A stretch of DNA of 64,000 nucleotides, taken from NCBI GenBank assembly GCA_032027165.1, contig JAVSMO010000001.1, positions 805,548 to 869,547 on the forward strand, in the 5' to 3' direction. Shown piece by piece: positions 54,926 to 63,569 of the stretch; the first letter of the stretch is position 1, and each line of letters starts with the position of its first letter. The DNA comes from Denitratisoma sp. (GTDB taxonomy: Bacteria > Pseudomonadota > Gammaproteobacteria > Burkholderiales > Rhodocyclaceae). Below the pieces are notes generated by a model. That model saw only the letters and a list, made by a program, of their open reading frames with translations, made no database searches and had not been told where the DNA came from. The translations under genes were made by a program, and so were the position numbers.

Positions 54926-56451
54926 CCCGCCCCATCACCATCCTGGTCGCCGCCCTCGGCGGCGAAGGCGGCGGCGTGCTGGCCGACTGGCTCATCGAGG
55001 CCGCCCTGCACGAAGGCTTCCCGGCGCAGAAGACCTCCATCCCCGGCGTCTCGCAGCGCACCGGCGCCACCACCTATTACGTCGAGATCTTCCCGGAAAA
55101 AGGCGCCCGCCCGCCGGTGATGGCCCTGGTGCCCAGCCCCGGCGGCATCGACCTGATGGCCGCCTCCGAGCTGGTCGAGGCCGGCCGCGCCATGCAGAAC
55201 GCCTTCATCACGCCCGAGCGCACCACGCTGGTGGCCTCCACCCATCGCATCTACGCCACCTCGGAAAAGATGCTGCCGACCGACGGCCGCTACGACGCGC
55301 AGAAGATCCTCGAAGCCGCGCCGAAGGTGGCGCAGAAGGCCGTGCTGTTCGACATGTCGCGCCTGGCGCAGGAGGCCGGCACGGTGATCAATGCCGTGCT
55401 GTTCGGCGCCATGGCCGGCAGCGGCGCGCTGCCGCTCTCGCGCGAAGCCTGCGAGCACGCCATCCGCGGCGCCGGCAAGGGCGCCGAGGCCAGCCTGCGC
55501 GGTTTCGCGGCCGGGTATGCGCAAGCAGCATCCACAACCCCCTTTGCAAAAGGGGGTGGCGAGCAAAGCGAGCCGGGGGATTTGACGGCGGCGAAATCCC
55601 TCCCGGCCCCCCTTTTCCAAAGGGGGGAGAGCGACCGCGTCCGCCGCGAATTCCCCATCCCGCTGCACACCCTGCTCGACGACGCCGTCGCGCGCCTCGC
55701 CGACTACCAGGACCCGGCCTACGCCGCCCTCTACCTCGACCGCGTGCGCGGCGTGCTGGCCGTCGACCGCGAGGCGGGCGGCGAGCCCGCCGGCTGGCCG
55801 CTCACGCGCGAAGCGGCGCGCCTGCTCGCCCTGTGGATGAGCTACGAGGACGTCATCCGCGTCGCCGACCTGAAGACCCGCGCCAGCCGCTTCGCCCGCG
55901 TGCGCAAGGAAGCCGCGGCAAAGGACGGCCAGATCGTCCTCGTCACCGACTACCTCAAGCCGAGCGCCAACGAGATCGCCGACATCCTGCCGCCGGCCTG
56001 GGCCGAGCGCCTCAGAAAAAATGCCGGCGCCGGCCGCGCCGTCAAGCTGCCCACCAGCGCCGTCTCCGGCTTCCTCGCCATGCGCCTGATGGCGGCGCTC
56101 AAGCCGCTGCGGCGGAAGAGTTCGAGGTTCATCGAGGAGCAGGCCCTCATCGAGCGCTGGCTCGGCGCGCTCAAGCGCCTCGGCTTCGCCGCGCTGGACA
56201 ACGAACTGGCCCTGGAGATCGTGCAGTGCGCCCGTCTCGTGCGCGGTTACGGCGAGACCTGGCGCAAGAGCCGCGCCGCCTTCGTCAAGATCCTCGACGA
56301 CCTGGTCGAGAACGAGCAGGCCGTCGCCAAGGGCGCCGACGCCCTCAAGGCCGCCATCCGCAAGGCGCGCGAGGCCGCCCTGGCCTACGAGGAAGCCAAG
56401 CCGGCACCCGCCGTGAAGGCCAAACCGGTGATCTGGATGAAGCAGGGGTAA
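54922..56451 (+). CDS. iorB: Indolepyruvate:ferredoxin oxidoreductase, beta subunit (with in-frame repeat insertion)
   Basis: 509 residues: gamma-type domain at the N-terminus (LVAALGGEGGGVLADWLIEAALHEG, KTSIPGVSQRTGATTYYVEI) and the longer C-terminal DUF6537-like region seen in proteobacterial IorB (from about residue 240). Between them, residues ~205-236 (STTPFAKGGGEQ... to ...PLFQRGES) are encoded by an inserted palindromic repeat (55536-55628) that keeps the frame. The gene is otherwise intact. Overlaps iorA by four bases. Confidence 0.9.
   Translation: MTRPITILVAALGGEGGGVLADWLIEAALHEGFPAQKTSIPGVSQRTGATTYYVEIFPEKGARPPVMALVPSPGGIDLMAASELVEAGRAMQNAFITPERTTLVASTHRIYATSEKMLPTDGRYDAQKILEAAPKVAQKAVLFDMSRLAQEAGTVINAVLFGAMAGSGALPLSREACEHAIRGAGKGAEASLRGFAAGYAQAASTTPFAKGGGEQSEPGDLTAAKSLPAPLFQRGESDRVRREFPIPLHTLLDDAVARLADYQDPAYAALYLDRVRGVLAVDREAGGEPAGWPLTREAARLLALWMSYEDVIRVADLKTRASRFARVRKEAAAKDGQIVLVTDYLKPSANEIADILPPAWAERLRKNAGAGRAVKLPTSAVSGFLAMRLMAALKPLRRKSSRFIEEQALIERWLGALKRLGFAALDNELALEIVQCARLVRGYGETWRKSRAAFVKILDDLVENEQAVAKGADALKAAIRKAREAALAYEEAKPAPAVKAKPVIWMKQG
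55536..55628. repeat. Bipartite palindromic repeat (CCCCCTTTGCAAAAGGGGG type) inside iorB
   Basis: Contains AACCCCCTTTGCAAAAGGGGG at the left and GGCCCCCCTTTTCCAAAGGGGGG at the right, with an inverted GGGGGATTT / AAATCCCTCCC between them. This is the widespread palindromic element whose translation reads PFxKGG / PLFxRG. It adds about 31 codons without a stop or frameshift, placed in the linker between the two IorB domains. Confidence 0.85.
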
Positions 56452-56455
56452 AAAG

Positions 56456-57301
56456 TCAGCTCACGCCGAGCGCCGCCAGCTGCGGCTTGAACTTCGCCGC
56501 CAGCCTGGCGTAGCCGCCGCGGTTCGGGTGGATCTCGTTCACCCAGTCGGCATCGTCCCCCGTCGCGGCGGGCGATGAAGGCGTCAGCGTATCGCCGGTC
56601 TCCACCACATGAATGCCCGCCGCCGGATCGTCGAAGGCGCGGATGCAGTCCAGCATGTCGGAAGCGATCTCCCGGATGATGTCGAAGTGCAGCGCCGCCG
56701 GCGCCGCGACGGCCTGCAGGGCCGGCAGCAGCCACGGCCCCACCTTCGGCTTGCCGAACACCTTGGCCGGCGCCGGCCGCGGCATCGGGTAGTCGTAGGT
56801 GTGCAGCAGCACCGGCGTCGCCTTGTTAAGCGAAGTCGGCAGCAGGCGCCAGGAGAGGATCTGCGCGTAGTTGCGCGTGACGTAATCCTTCAGCGCATCC
56901 AGTTCCGCCGTGTCGATGTAGCTCGCCGGGTCGTCCGGGTCGGCGCCGCCGGACGGCTTGAGGATATGGCCGTCCGCAAGCGCGTCGAAGAGGTCGTTGC
57001 CGCCGCCGGAGAGCAGCACCGCCGAGAAGCGCCGCGCCGAGAGCTCCTGCATGAAGCCGGCGCTCATCGCCATCGCCGCCATCTCGCCGCTGGTGTGGCC
57101 GGAATAGGCGTAGCACAGCGTCGCCGTGCGCCGGTCGAAGGCCAGCTCGGTGAGGATGCTCGGCGAGACGTCAACGCCCATCCAGGCCCAGGCGAACCAC
57201 GAATCCCCCTCCGCCAGCAAGAGCTGCGGATAATCGTTGAAATGCGGCGGCATCAGCGCCGGATGCAGTTCGGGCCAGAAGATTTCGTTGGCGTGGGGCA
57301 T
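56456..57301 (-). CDS. SGNH/GDSL-family hydrolase
   Basis: 281 residues. Block I GDSW with the Ser nucleophile at residue 34, block III-like SGGGNDLFDAL, and the C-terminal Asp-x-x-His block DWVNEIHPNRGGY. No signal peptide is evident. AAGGAG precedes the ATG at 57301. A copy of the interspersed repeat lies 22 bases upstream of the start. Substrate unknown. Its stop converges on iorB with only 4 bases between. Confidence 0.87.
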   Translation of the reverse strand: MPHANEIFWPELHPALMPPHFNDYPQLLLAEGDSWFAWAWMGVDVSPSILTELAFDRRTATLCYAYSGHTSGEMAAMAMSAGFMQELSARRFSAVLLSGGGNDLFDALADGHILKPSGGADPDDPASYIDTAELDALKDYVTRNYAQILSWRLLPTSLNKATPVLLHTYDYPMPRPAPAKVFGKPKVGPWLLPALQAVAAPAALHFDIIREIASDMLDCIRAFDDPAAGIHVVETGDTLTPSSPAATGDDADWVNEIHPNRGGYARLAAKFKPQLAALGVS

Positions 57302-57322
57302 GGCGTTCTCCTTGACTGCATC

Positions 57323-57346
57323 CGCCGTGTTGCGGGGACTGACTTT
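57323..57346 (-). repeat. Interspersed repeat copy 10 (upstream of the SGNH hydrolase)
   Basis: AAAGTCAGTC-CCCGCAAC-ACGGCG on the minus strand; perfect consensus, intergenic, 22 bases upstream of the hydrolase ATG. Confidence 0.88.
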
Positions 57347-57429
57347 CGCCGGCAGGAAACAGCTTACCCCTGACGCCGGGTGATAGGGCAAGCCGATTCG
57401 ATCGGCGCCCAGTCGGGCGGACTGGCCTG

Positions 57430-57756
57430 TCAGGCACCGGACCGGCGCCGCCTTGCCGTCATGACGGCCAGTGCGACCACGAACACGACCAGCACCGGGA
57501 TGGAGACGATCGCCCCCGTGACCGGCGCGGCGATGATGGCCAGCGCGCCGTCCCCATGCAGAAGATGGCTGAAGCTCCACACATAGGCAAAGCTGGCGGC
57601 CATGCCCAGCGCCAGCGCGGCGCAGAAGCCGACGCACGACATGGGCCACGACATCGCCCCGCGGCGCACGGAGCGCAGCAGAAACACCGAGGCGATGCCG
57701 GTCACGACGGGAACCAGCACCATGCCGGAGAAAACCATCTGTTCGTCAGGGGCCAT
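57430..57756 (-). CDS. Small hypothetical membrane protein
   Basis: 108 residues with three hydrophobic segments (about 8-28, 38-62 and 72-98) and a basic C-terminus (MTARRRRSGA). Not recognised. It begins 2 bases after the VOC gene stop, suggesting co-transcription. Confidence 0.65.
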   Translation of the reverse strand: MAPDEQMVFSGMVLVPVVTGIASVFLLRSVRRGAMSWPMSCVGFCAALALGMAASFAYVWSFSHLLHGDGALAIIAAPVTGAIVSIPVLVVFVVALAVMTARRRRSGA

Positions 57757-57758
57757 GA

Positions 57759-58199
57759 TCAATCCGCGTACCAATTGTCATGGCGGTCTCGGCGCTCCTG
57801 GCGATAGTTCGTGACTTCCAGGCGTACGCCGTCGGGGTCAGTGAAGAAGGTTGCCCAATAGTCGGGGGCATACTCGGGGTAGAGCTTTGCCTCGGAGGCA
57901 CCCACGCCTGCCGCGCGTAGCTGATCGGCAACCGCTACCACATCGGCCACCGATGCGACACGAAGGCAAAAATGATGAAGCCCAGGAGCGTAAGAATCGT
58001 GCCCGCTGGAGCTGCGCGACGGACGAAGAACATAGCCGAAGTGGCGATTGAAGTATTGGATGTGCGGATCGTCGCACAAAGTGAATTTGTTCTTTCGAAA
58101 GCCGAGTGCTTCAAGGAAGACGCGATCGTAGAAAGACTCTGAGCGCTGAAGATCGGACACGTTGATGTAGATATGGTCAATTCCAATAGCTTCAGTCAT
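57759..58199 (-). CDS. VOC (glyoxalase/bleomycin-resistance fold) protein
   Basis: 146 residues with two beta-alpha-beta3 modules: IDHIYINVSDLQRSESFYDRVFLEALGF, then LHHFCLRVASVADVVAVADQL and FTDPDGVRLEVTNY. Putative metal ligands are the N-terminal His, the His of LHHF and the Glu of RLEV. Substrate unknown. The start lies 34 bases from the left end of the IS, so it may be part of a disrupted integron cassette array or of the chromosomal flank. Confidence 0.85.
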   Translation of the reverse strand: MTEAIGIDHIYINVSDLQRSESFYDRVFLEALGFRKNKFTLCDDPHIQYFNRHFGYVLRPSRSSSGHDSYAPGLHHFCLRVASVADVVAVADQLRAAGVGASEAKLYPEYAPDYWATFFTDPDGVRLEVTNYRQERRDRHDNWYAD

Positions 58200-58322
58200 G
58201 GCTCAAAGGCGTGAATGAAAGAGGTAACGAGGGTGTAGAAAAACTCTTTTCATGCCGGCATCCTGCCGTGAACCAAATGGAATATCAAGGCTCGAAGGGG
58301 TATTCGGTTTTGGGAGACCGGC

Positions 58323-59849
58323 GTGGCCCGCTACAAGCACATTGATACCAATCCGCGGTTTCTTGCCGTCGATCTGGAGCGCCAGCTCCTGCCCGGCACC
58401 TTCGAGCACGCCCTGCACCATCTGATCGATCATGAGATCGACCTGACCGGCTTCGATGCCCGCTACCGCAACGATCTGACCGGCGCCACCGCCTATCCGC
58501 CCGGGATGCTGCTCAAGGTGGTGCTCTTCGCCTACAGCCAGGGCATCGTCAGCAGCCGGGCCATCGAACGGGCCTGCCGCGAGCACGTCACCTTCATCGC
58601 CCTGTCGGGGGATAGCGCGCCGCACTTCACCACCATCGCCGCCTTCGTCTCCGAACTGGGGGACGCCATCGTCCCCCTCTTTGCCCAGATCCTGTACCTG
58701 TGCGACCGCCAGGGCCTGATCGGCCGCCAGATGTTCGCCATCGACGGCGTCAAGCTGCCGTCCAACGCCGCCAAGCAAAGAAGCGGCACGCGGGCCGAGT
58801 TTGAACGGCAGGCGGTGAAGTTGGAGGCTGCCGCCTGCGCCATGCTCGCGCGCCACCGTGCCGAAGACGCCCGCGGGATCGAGCCTGACCTGGCCGAGAA
58901 GTCGGCGCGTCGCGTCGCGCGACTCGAACGCGAAGCGGCACAGATGAGGGCCTGGCTCAAGGAGAACCCCGAGGATCGGCGCGGCACCAGGGGCAGTGTC
59001 AGGAAGAGCAACCGCACCGACAACGAGAGCGCCAAGATGGCCACCGACAAGGGCGTGGTGCAGGGCTATTGCGGAGTGGCGGCGGTCGATGCCAAACACC
59101 AGATCATCGTCGAGGCGCAAGCCTGGGGCACGGGCAGCGAGCAGGCGCTGCTCCTGCCGGTGGTCGCGGCGCTCGAGCCGCACATGAGCGACGAGACCCT
59201 GATCACGGCTGACGCCGGCTACCACTCGGAAGCCAACTTGAAGGCCCTGGCCAGCCGCAACATCCCTGCGCTGATTGCCGACAACGGCCTGCGCGCTCGC
59301 GACGAACGCTTCAAGGGGAGAGCCAAATACAAAGCGCTGCCCGATCCGCTCCACGACAAGATGCGGCCGGCGGACAAGGCGCAGCACTACCGGCCCGAAG
59401 ACTTCGCCTACGATCCAGCCGCCGGCACCTGCACCTGCCCGGCGGGCAAGGCGCTCTACCGCAACGGCGCGAACTGCATCCACAACGGCTACGTTGCCGT
59501 GAAGTTCCAGGGCGCGCTGCGCGACTGCCTGCCGTGCAGCCAGCGGGAACGCTGCCTGCGCACGCCGCAGAAGACGAAGACCCGGCAGGTGTGCTTCTTC
59601 CGCGGCAAGGCGAAAGACACGCCGGAGAGCTACACCGACATCATGAAACGGGCCATCGACAGTCCGCAGGGGCGTGCCCTCTACGGGCGGCGCTTCGCCA
59701 CAGTGGAACCGGTCTTCGCCAACATTCGCCACAACAAGGGCCTCAACCGCTTCACGCTGCGCGGCAGGAAGAAGGTCGATGCGCAGTGGAAGCTCTACTG
59801 CCTGGTGCACAACATCGAGAAGCTGGCGCACCACGGGTTCGGAAGGTAG
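58323..59849 (+). CDS. IS1182-family DDE transposase
   Basis: 508 residues. N-terminal ITGFDARYRNDLTGATAYPPGMLLKVVLFAYSQG-like DUF772 segment, first catalytic Asp in FAIDGVKLPSNAAKQ, a coiled region, second Asp in TADAGYHSEANL, a Cys cluster (CTCPAGKALY, CLPCSQRERC) and the Glu region TVEPVFANIRHNKGLNRF near the C-terminus. GTG start at 58323. Intact, so the element may be active. Confidence 0.92.
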   Translation: MARYKHIDTNPRFLAVDLERQLLPGTFEHALHHLIDHEIDLTGFDARYRNDLTGATAYPPGMLLKVVLFAYSQGIVSSRAIERACREHVTFIALSGDSAPHFTTIAAFVSELGDAIVPLFAQILYLCDRQGLIGRQMFAIDGVKLPSNAAKQRSGTRAEFERQAVKLEAAACAMLARHRAEDARGIEPDLAEKSARRVARLEREAAQMRAWLKENPEDRRGTRGSVRKSNRTDNESAKMATDKGVVQGYCGVAAVDAKHQIIVEAQAWGTGSEQALLLPVVAALEPHMSDETLITADAGYHSEANLKALASRNIPALIADNGLRARDERFKGRAKYKALPDPLHDKMRPADKAQHYRPEDFAYDPAAGTCTCPAGKALYRNGANCIHNGYVAVKFQGALRDCLPCSQRERCLRTPQKTKTRQVCFFRGKAKDTPESYTDIMKRAIDSPQGRALYGRRFATVEPVFANIRHNKGLNRFTLRGRKKVDAQWKLYCLVHNIEKLAHHGFGR

Positions 59850-59879
59850 GAAACGGAGGGGAAAACCTCCGCCTGGGGA

Positions 59880-59903
59880 AAAGTCAGTCGCTGCGGGACG
59901 GCG
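59880..59903 (+). repeat. Interspersed repeat copy 11 (inside the IS, after the transposase)
   Basis: AAAGTCAGTC-GCTGCGGG-ACGGCG; perfect consensus, 31 bases after the transposase stop and before the IS terminator. Confidence 0.88.
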
Positions 59904-59927
59904 AGAAATCAAATCATGAATGAAAAA

Positions 59928-59956
59928 CGGCGCGGTAATGATCCGCGCCGATTTTT
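59928..59956 (+). terminator. Intrinsic terminator at the end of the IS
   Basis: CGGCGCGG-TAATGAT-CCGCGCCG (perfect 8-bp stem) followed by ATTTTT. A smaller hairpin (CGGAGG/CCTCCG, 59854-59871) lies just after the transposase stop. Confidence 0.85.
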
Positions 59957-59995
59957 ATGTGCTCTGTTCAGAGGGGAAAGAGGGTTTTTCTACAG

Positions 59996-60094
59996 CTTCA
60001 ACGTCGAAGGTGAGGGGCCGCCGGAGCGGCGAAGCCGCGGAGGGAACCAACAAGCGCAGCTTGTTGGCGGTCCCTCTCGACCGGCGGGTTAGCC
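59996..60094 (-). other. Integron attC site 2 (R' end degenerate, abutting the IS)
   Basis: On the minus strand it starts with R'' GGCTAAC (60094-60088), which contains the TAA stop of the cassette-2 gene. A long stem follows with apical hairpin CCAACAAGC-TGC-GCTTGTTGG (60067-60047), and it ends at GTTGAAG (60002-59996), a poor match to GTTRRRY. The same AAGC-gca-GCTT apical loop occurs in attC site 1. The IS begins one base beyond. Confidence 0.75.
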
Positions 60095-60445
60095 TGCTCT
60101 TGCAGTAGCTGATACGTACGTTGCATAGCTGGCAAAGACGATAGCAATAGTGATACCTGGCCAGTAGCCACTTGCGTCCGCTACTCCACCGAGGAGTAGC
60201 CAGGCCAACGCATACAAAAAGATAACCGCTGATGCAATTCCAATGAGGATGCGGCCGACAAGACGATCGTGCCGGAACGTAGCGCCGGCCGAAACCAGCA
60301 GCGCCCCAAAGCCCAACACAATAAGCCAGGACTCGACAACCGAGCGGGAGTGCTCTTCAGCAATCAGACCCCAAACACCCCAGGCCATGAACGCAAACCC
60401 AAACATAATGCTCAGTACGCGAATGTTTCGAATGTGGGCGCTCAT
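60089..60445 (-). CDS. Integron cassette 2: small membrane protein
   Basis: 118 residues with four predicted transmembrane segments (~9-29, ~40-58, ~67-88, ~94-112). Not recognised. The ATG is 15 bases inside the cassette after the GTTAGCC core of attC 1, and the TAA stop lies within the R'' core of attC 2, the compact layout expected of a gene cassette. Base composition is lower in GC than the core genome. Confidence 0.8.
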   Translation of the reverse strand: MSAHIRNIRVLSIMFGFAFMAWGVWGLIAEEHSRSVVESWLIVLGFGALLVSAGATFRHDRLVGRILIGIASAVIFLYALAWLLLGGVADASGYWPGITIAIVFASYATYVSATARAG

Positions 60446-60453
60446 GTGGGGCT

Positions 60454-60540
60454 GGCTAACGTAGAGCTAACCGGCTCGCCAAAGCGCAGCTTTGGCGAGT
60501 CCAGCGACCGAAGGGAGCGAGGTTGAGCGCCATGTTAGCC
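60454..60540 (-). other. Integron attC site 1
   Basis: 87 bp. R'' GGCTAAC (60540-60534) and R' GTTAGCC (60460-60454) are exact complements; the L'' (CAACC) and L' (GGTTA) boxes pair with one mismatch. The inner hairpin is CTCGCCAAAGC-TGC-GCTTTGGCGAG (60499-60475, 11 bp perfect). Lies between the stop of cassette 1 (60542) and the start of cassette 2 (60445). Confidence 0.88.
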
Positions 60541-60541
60541 A

Positions 60542-60937
60542 TTAGTTCTCCCCCGAAAACAATGCGCGAACTCGTGAAAGCAAGGAGGGCCCCTTTGGTC
60601 TAGGTGCGAAATGTTTGAGCAACACAGGATCATTAGGCTCGCGATCTGCTTCCAGATCGCGCACGATGGCGCGGGCCAATTTGGGCCAGTCGTTTTCGTG
60701 AATTGGCTCGTAAAAGAACCAGTCGTGTTCGGCTGAGTCGAGCCAGCCAGACCAGAAGTCAAGTGCAAGGAGCAACTTTGCGAATTCGGGGCCACCATTG
60801 CGCGGAAGCCTTTGGTCAACTTCGTCATAGTTTTCGCCGAGTTCGCTGTAGCGGCCTGACTCATGCAGCGTGGCCTCGCGGTTGAGGATGCTGAGAAGAA
60901 CCGACTTCGCTTCCGCATAGGCATAGAGCGAGTTCAT
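60542..60937 (-). CDS. Integron cassette 1: hypothetical soluble protein
   Basis: 131 residues, acidic, Trp- and Leu-rich (FAKLLLALDFWSGWLDSAEHDWFFYEPIHENDWPKLARAIVRDL), with no signal peptide or transmembrane segment. Not recognised. Its ATG is 4 bases past the GTTAGCC core adjoining attI, and its TAA is 1 base before attC 1. Being attI-proximal, it is the most recently inserted cassette. Confidence 0.8.
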   Translation of the reverse strand: MNSLYAYAEAKSVLLSILNREATLHESGRYSELGENYDEVDQRLPRNGGPEFAKLLLALDFWSGWLDSAEHDWFFYEPIHENDWPKLARAIVRDLEADREPNDPVLLKHFAPRPKGPSLLSRVRALFSGEN

Positions 60938-60940
60938 GAT

Positions 60941-61060
60941 GGCTAACGTAAAGTAGACGACATAAAGACAAATAAAATATTATTGGACAAGTACATTGGA
61001 ATTGCTAGAATTCGTAACGCATGGATAATAATGAAAAAATAACATAACAAAGCTAACGAG
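60941..61060. other. Integron attI / Pc region
   Basis: The first cassette joins at GTTAGCC (60947-60941 on the minus strand). The next ~110 bases up to intI are markedly AT-rich (e.g. AAATAAAATATTATTGG, GAAAAAATAACATAAC) against a ~65% GC genome and contain no gene, matching the expected position of attI and the divergent Pc and PintI promoters. No LexA box (CTG-N10-CAG) could be assigned. Confidence 0.7.
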
Positions 61061-62068
<1,008 letters not shown>

Positions 62069-62082
62069 CGGGCCTCCCTGGC

Positions 62083-62106
62083 AAAGTCAGCTTGCGCAAG
62101 ACGGCG
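62083..62106 (+). repeat. Interspersed repeat copy 12 (downstream of intI)
   Basis: AAAGTCAGCT-TGCGCAAG-ACGGCG, two changes, 15 bases after the intI stop. The centre is the perfect palindrome CTTGCGCAAG. Confidence 0.75.
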
Positions 62107-62150
62107 ATATGGGCTATTTTATGACCATTATTAAGACCTAATTAGAGCCC

Positions 62151-62396
62151 ATGGAAAAAGTCTATGCGGACGCCTCGGTCAGCGTCACCGACCTAAAGAA
62201 GAACCCGACCGCCGTCATCGAGCAGGCGGAGGGGTTTCCGGTTGCCATTCTCAACCACAACAAGCCGGCGGCCTACCTGGTGCCGGCGGCATCGTTCGAG
62301 CTGTTGATGGACAAGCTTGAGGATGTCGAGTTGGCGGCGCTGGTGCGCAGCCGCCAGAAGGAGCGCAAGATTAAGGTCTCGCTCGATGACCTATAG
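62151..62396 (+). CDS. Phd/YefM-RelB-type antitoxin
   Basis: 81 residues: SVSVTDLKKNPTAVIEQAEGFPVAILNHNKPAAYLVPAASFELLMDKLED is a Phd/YefM fold; the C-terminal tail (VRSRQKERKIKVSLDDL) is basic and would contact the toxin. The gene overlaps the toxin ORF by 11 bases. A short AT-rich promoter region (ATGACCATTATTAAGACC) precedes it. Confidence 0.9.
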   Translation: MEKVYADASVSVTDLKKNPTAVIEQAEGFPVAILNHNKPAAYLVPAASFELLMDKLEDVELAALVRSRQKERKIKVSLDDL

Positions 62397-62670
62397 CCTC
62401 GCCTTCCGCGAGTCGGCGCTGAAGGAGTGGAAGAAGCTCGATCCGCCGATCCGGGAACAGTTCAAGAAAAAGCTGGCCGAGCGCCTGGAGCGTCCGCGCG
62501 TCGAGTCGGCCCGCCTGTCGGGCATGCCGGATTGCTACAAGATCAAGCTGAAGAGCGCCGGCTATCGCCTCGTCTACCAGGTCGAGGACAGGACGGTGAC
62601 GGTCGTGGTGGTTGCAGTCGGCCGACGCGAGAGAAATTTCGTCTACAAGATTGCTGTCAAGCGGGTCTGA
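62386..62670 (+). CDS. RelE/ParE-family toxin
   Basis: 94 residues: MTYSLAFRESALKEWKKLDPPIREQFKKKLAERLERP, then SGMPDCYKIKLKSAGYRLVYQVEDRTVTVVVVAVGRRERNFVYKIA, the RelE signature with basic and aromatic residues for ribosome-dependent mRNA cleavage. ATG at 62386 inside the antitoxin gene. Confidence 0.93.
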   Translation: MTYSLAFRESALKEWKKLDPPIREQFKKKLAERLERPRVESARLSGMPDCYKIKLKSAGYRLVYQVEDRTVTVVVVAVGRRERNFVYKIAVKRV

Positions 62671-62710
62671 CCGTTCGGCCCGCGCAGAAACTCTATTGGC
62701 GGGAGGAATC

Positions 62711-63568
62711 ATGCTAAAGATCGTATTTACGCTGGCCTGCCTGCTGGCGCTGCTTTCCGGTGCGGCCCATGCCCAGCAGCAGCTGGAGATCATCGACCTG
62801 AAGAGCCGCACGGCGGACCAGGTGCTGCCGCAGCTGCGGCCCTTCGTCGAGCCGGGCGGCACGCTCTCGGGCATGAACAACAAGATATTCATCCGCGCTT
62901 CCGAGGCCAATCGGCGCCAGATCAGGGAGCTGCTCGGCGCCATCGACCGGCCGCCGCGGCGGCTGGTGATCTCGGTGCGGCAGGACACGGACAGCACGGC
63001 CGTGGCGCGCGGCGGCGAGGTGTCGGGCCGGGTGGGTTCGGGCGATGTCCGCATCGAGAGCCGCCGCACCGTCATCGGCGGGTCGGGCGTGGAGGTGCGC
63101 CGAGGCGGCGACGCGGTGCGCGGCCAGGTCTACGATTCGCGCAGCGCGGGCGCCGAGCGCGTCGCGCAGCAGGTGCAGGTGGTGGAGGGCGGCAGGGCGT
63201 TCATCAACGTCGGCACCTCGGTACCGGTGCCGCTGCGCCAGGTGGTGCTGGGGCCGGGCGGGGCGGTGGTGTCGGAGTCGGTGGTGTACCGCGACCTCGG
63301 CACCGGCTTCAGCGCCGAGCCGCAGCTGGCCGGCGACAACGTCACGCTGACCATCAGCCCGACGCACGACACGCCGGGCGCCTACGGCCCGGGCAGCGCC
63401 AACGTGCAGCGCCTCACCACCACGGTGTCGGGGCGGCTGGGCGAGTGGATCGACCTCGGCGGCTCGGTCGAGGAGCGCGCGGGCGAATCCTCCGGCCTGA
63501 CGCGCTATTCCTCGCGCGGCAGCAGCACGGGGCGGCGCGTGCAGCTGAAGGTGGAGGAGCTGCCCTGA
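62711..63568 (+). CDS. Secreted secretin-N-domain-like protein
   Basis: 285 residues. Signal peptide with AHA cleavage near residue 22, then LEIIDLKSRTADQVLPQLRPFVEPGGTLSGMNNKIFIRASEANRRQIRELLGAIDRPPRRLVISV, which matches the secretin N1-type (NolW/STN) fold at ~25-95. The remainder lacks the secretin beta-barrel: a Gly/Ser/Arg-rich linker and a beta-rich C-terminus (FINVGTSVPVPLRQVVLGPGGAVVSESVVYRDLGTGF). Possible accessory protein of a pilus or type II system; no such genes adjoin. GGGAGG precedes the ATG at 62711. Confidence 0.75.
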   Translation: MLKIVFTLACLLALLSGAAHAQQQLEIIDLKSRTADQVLPQLRPFVEPGGTLSGMNNKIFIRASEANRRQIRELLGAIDRPPRRLVISVRQDTDSTAVARGGEVSGRVGSGDVRIESRRTVIGGSGVEVRRGGDAVRGQVYDSRSAGAERVAQQVQVVEGGRAFINVGTSVPVPLRQVVLGPGGAVVSESVVYRDLGTGFSAEPQLAGDNVTLTISPTHDTPGAYGPGSANVQRLTTTVSGRLGEWIDLGGSVEERAGESSGLTRYSSRGSSTGRRVQLKVEELP

Positions 63569-63569
63569 G

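Larger units (their letters stand above)
58234..59994 (+). mobile_element. IS1182-family insertion sequence (1761 bp)
   Basis: Bounded by imperfect terminal inverted repeats: left TGTAGAAAAACTCTTTT (58234-58250) and, reverse-complemented, right TGTAGAAAAACCCTCTTT (down from 59994). It encodes one full-length transposase and ends with an intrinsic terminator. No direct repeat is visible (GAGGG on the left, GCTTC on the right). The right end is 1 base from the degenerate R' core of an integron attC. It carries a copy of the interspersed 24-bp repeat at 59880-59903. Confidence 0.88.

Noticed and set aside
56449..56472. Possible thirteenth repeat copy (AAAGTCAGCT...) at the iorB/SGNH junction
   Set aside because: The left box matches, but the right box (GCGCCG) does not, and both overlapping stop codons constrain the sequence. 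Left out of the count.
57352..57430. attC site downstream of the small membrane protein and VOC genes, to extend the integron leftwards
   Set aside because: No GTTRRRY/RYYYAAC pair with a foldable centre could be found; the VOC pair is therefore not called a cassette.
58220..60010. Target-site duplication of the IS1182 element
   Set aside because: Left flank GAGGG and right flank GCTTC do not match; none of 4-10 bp found.
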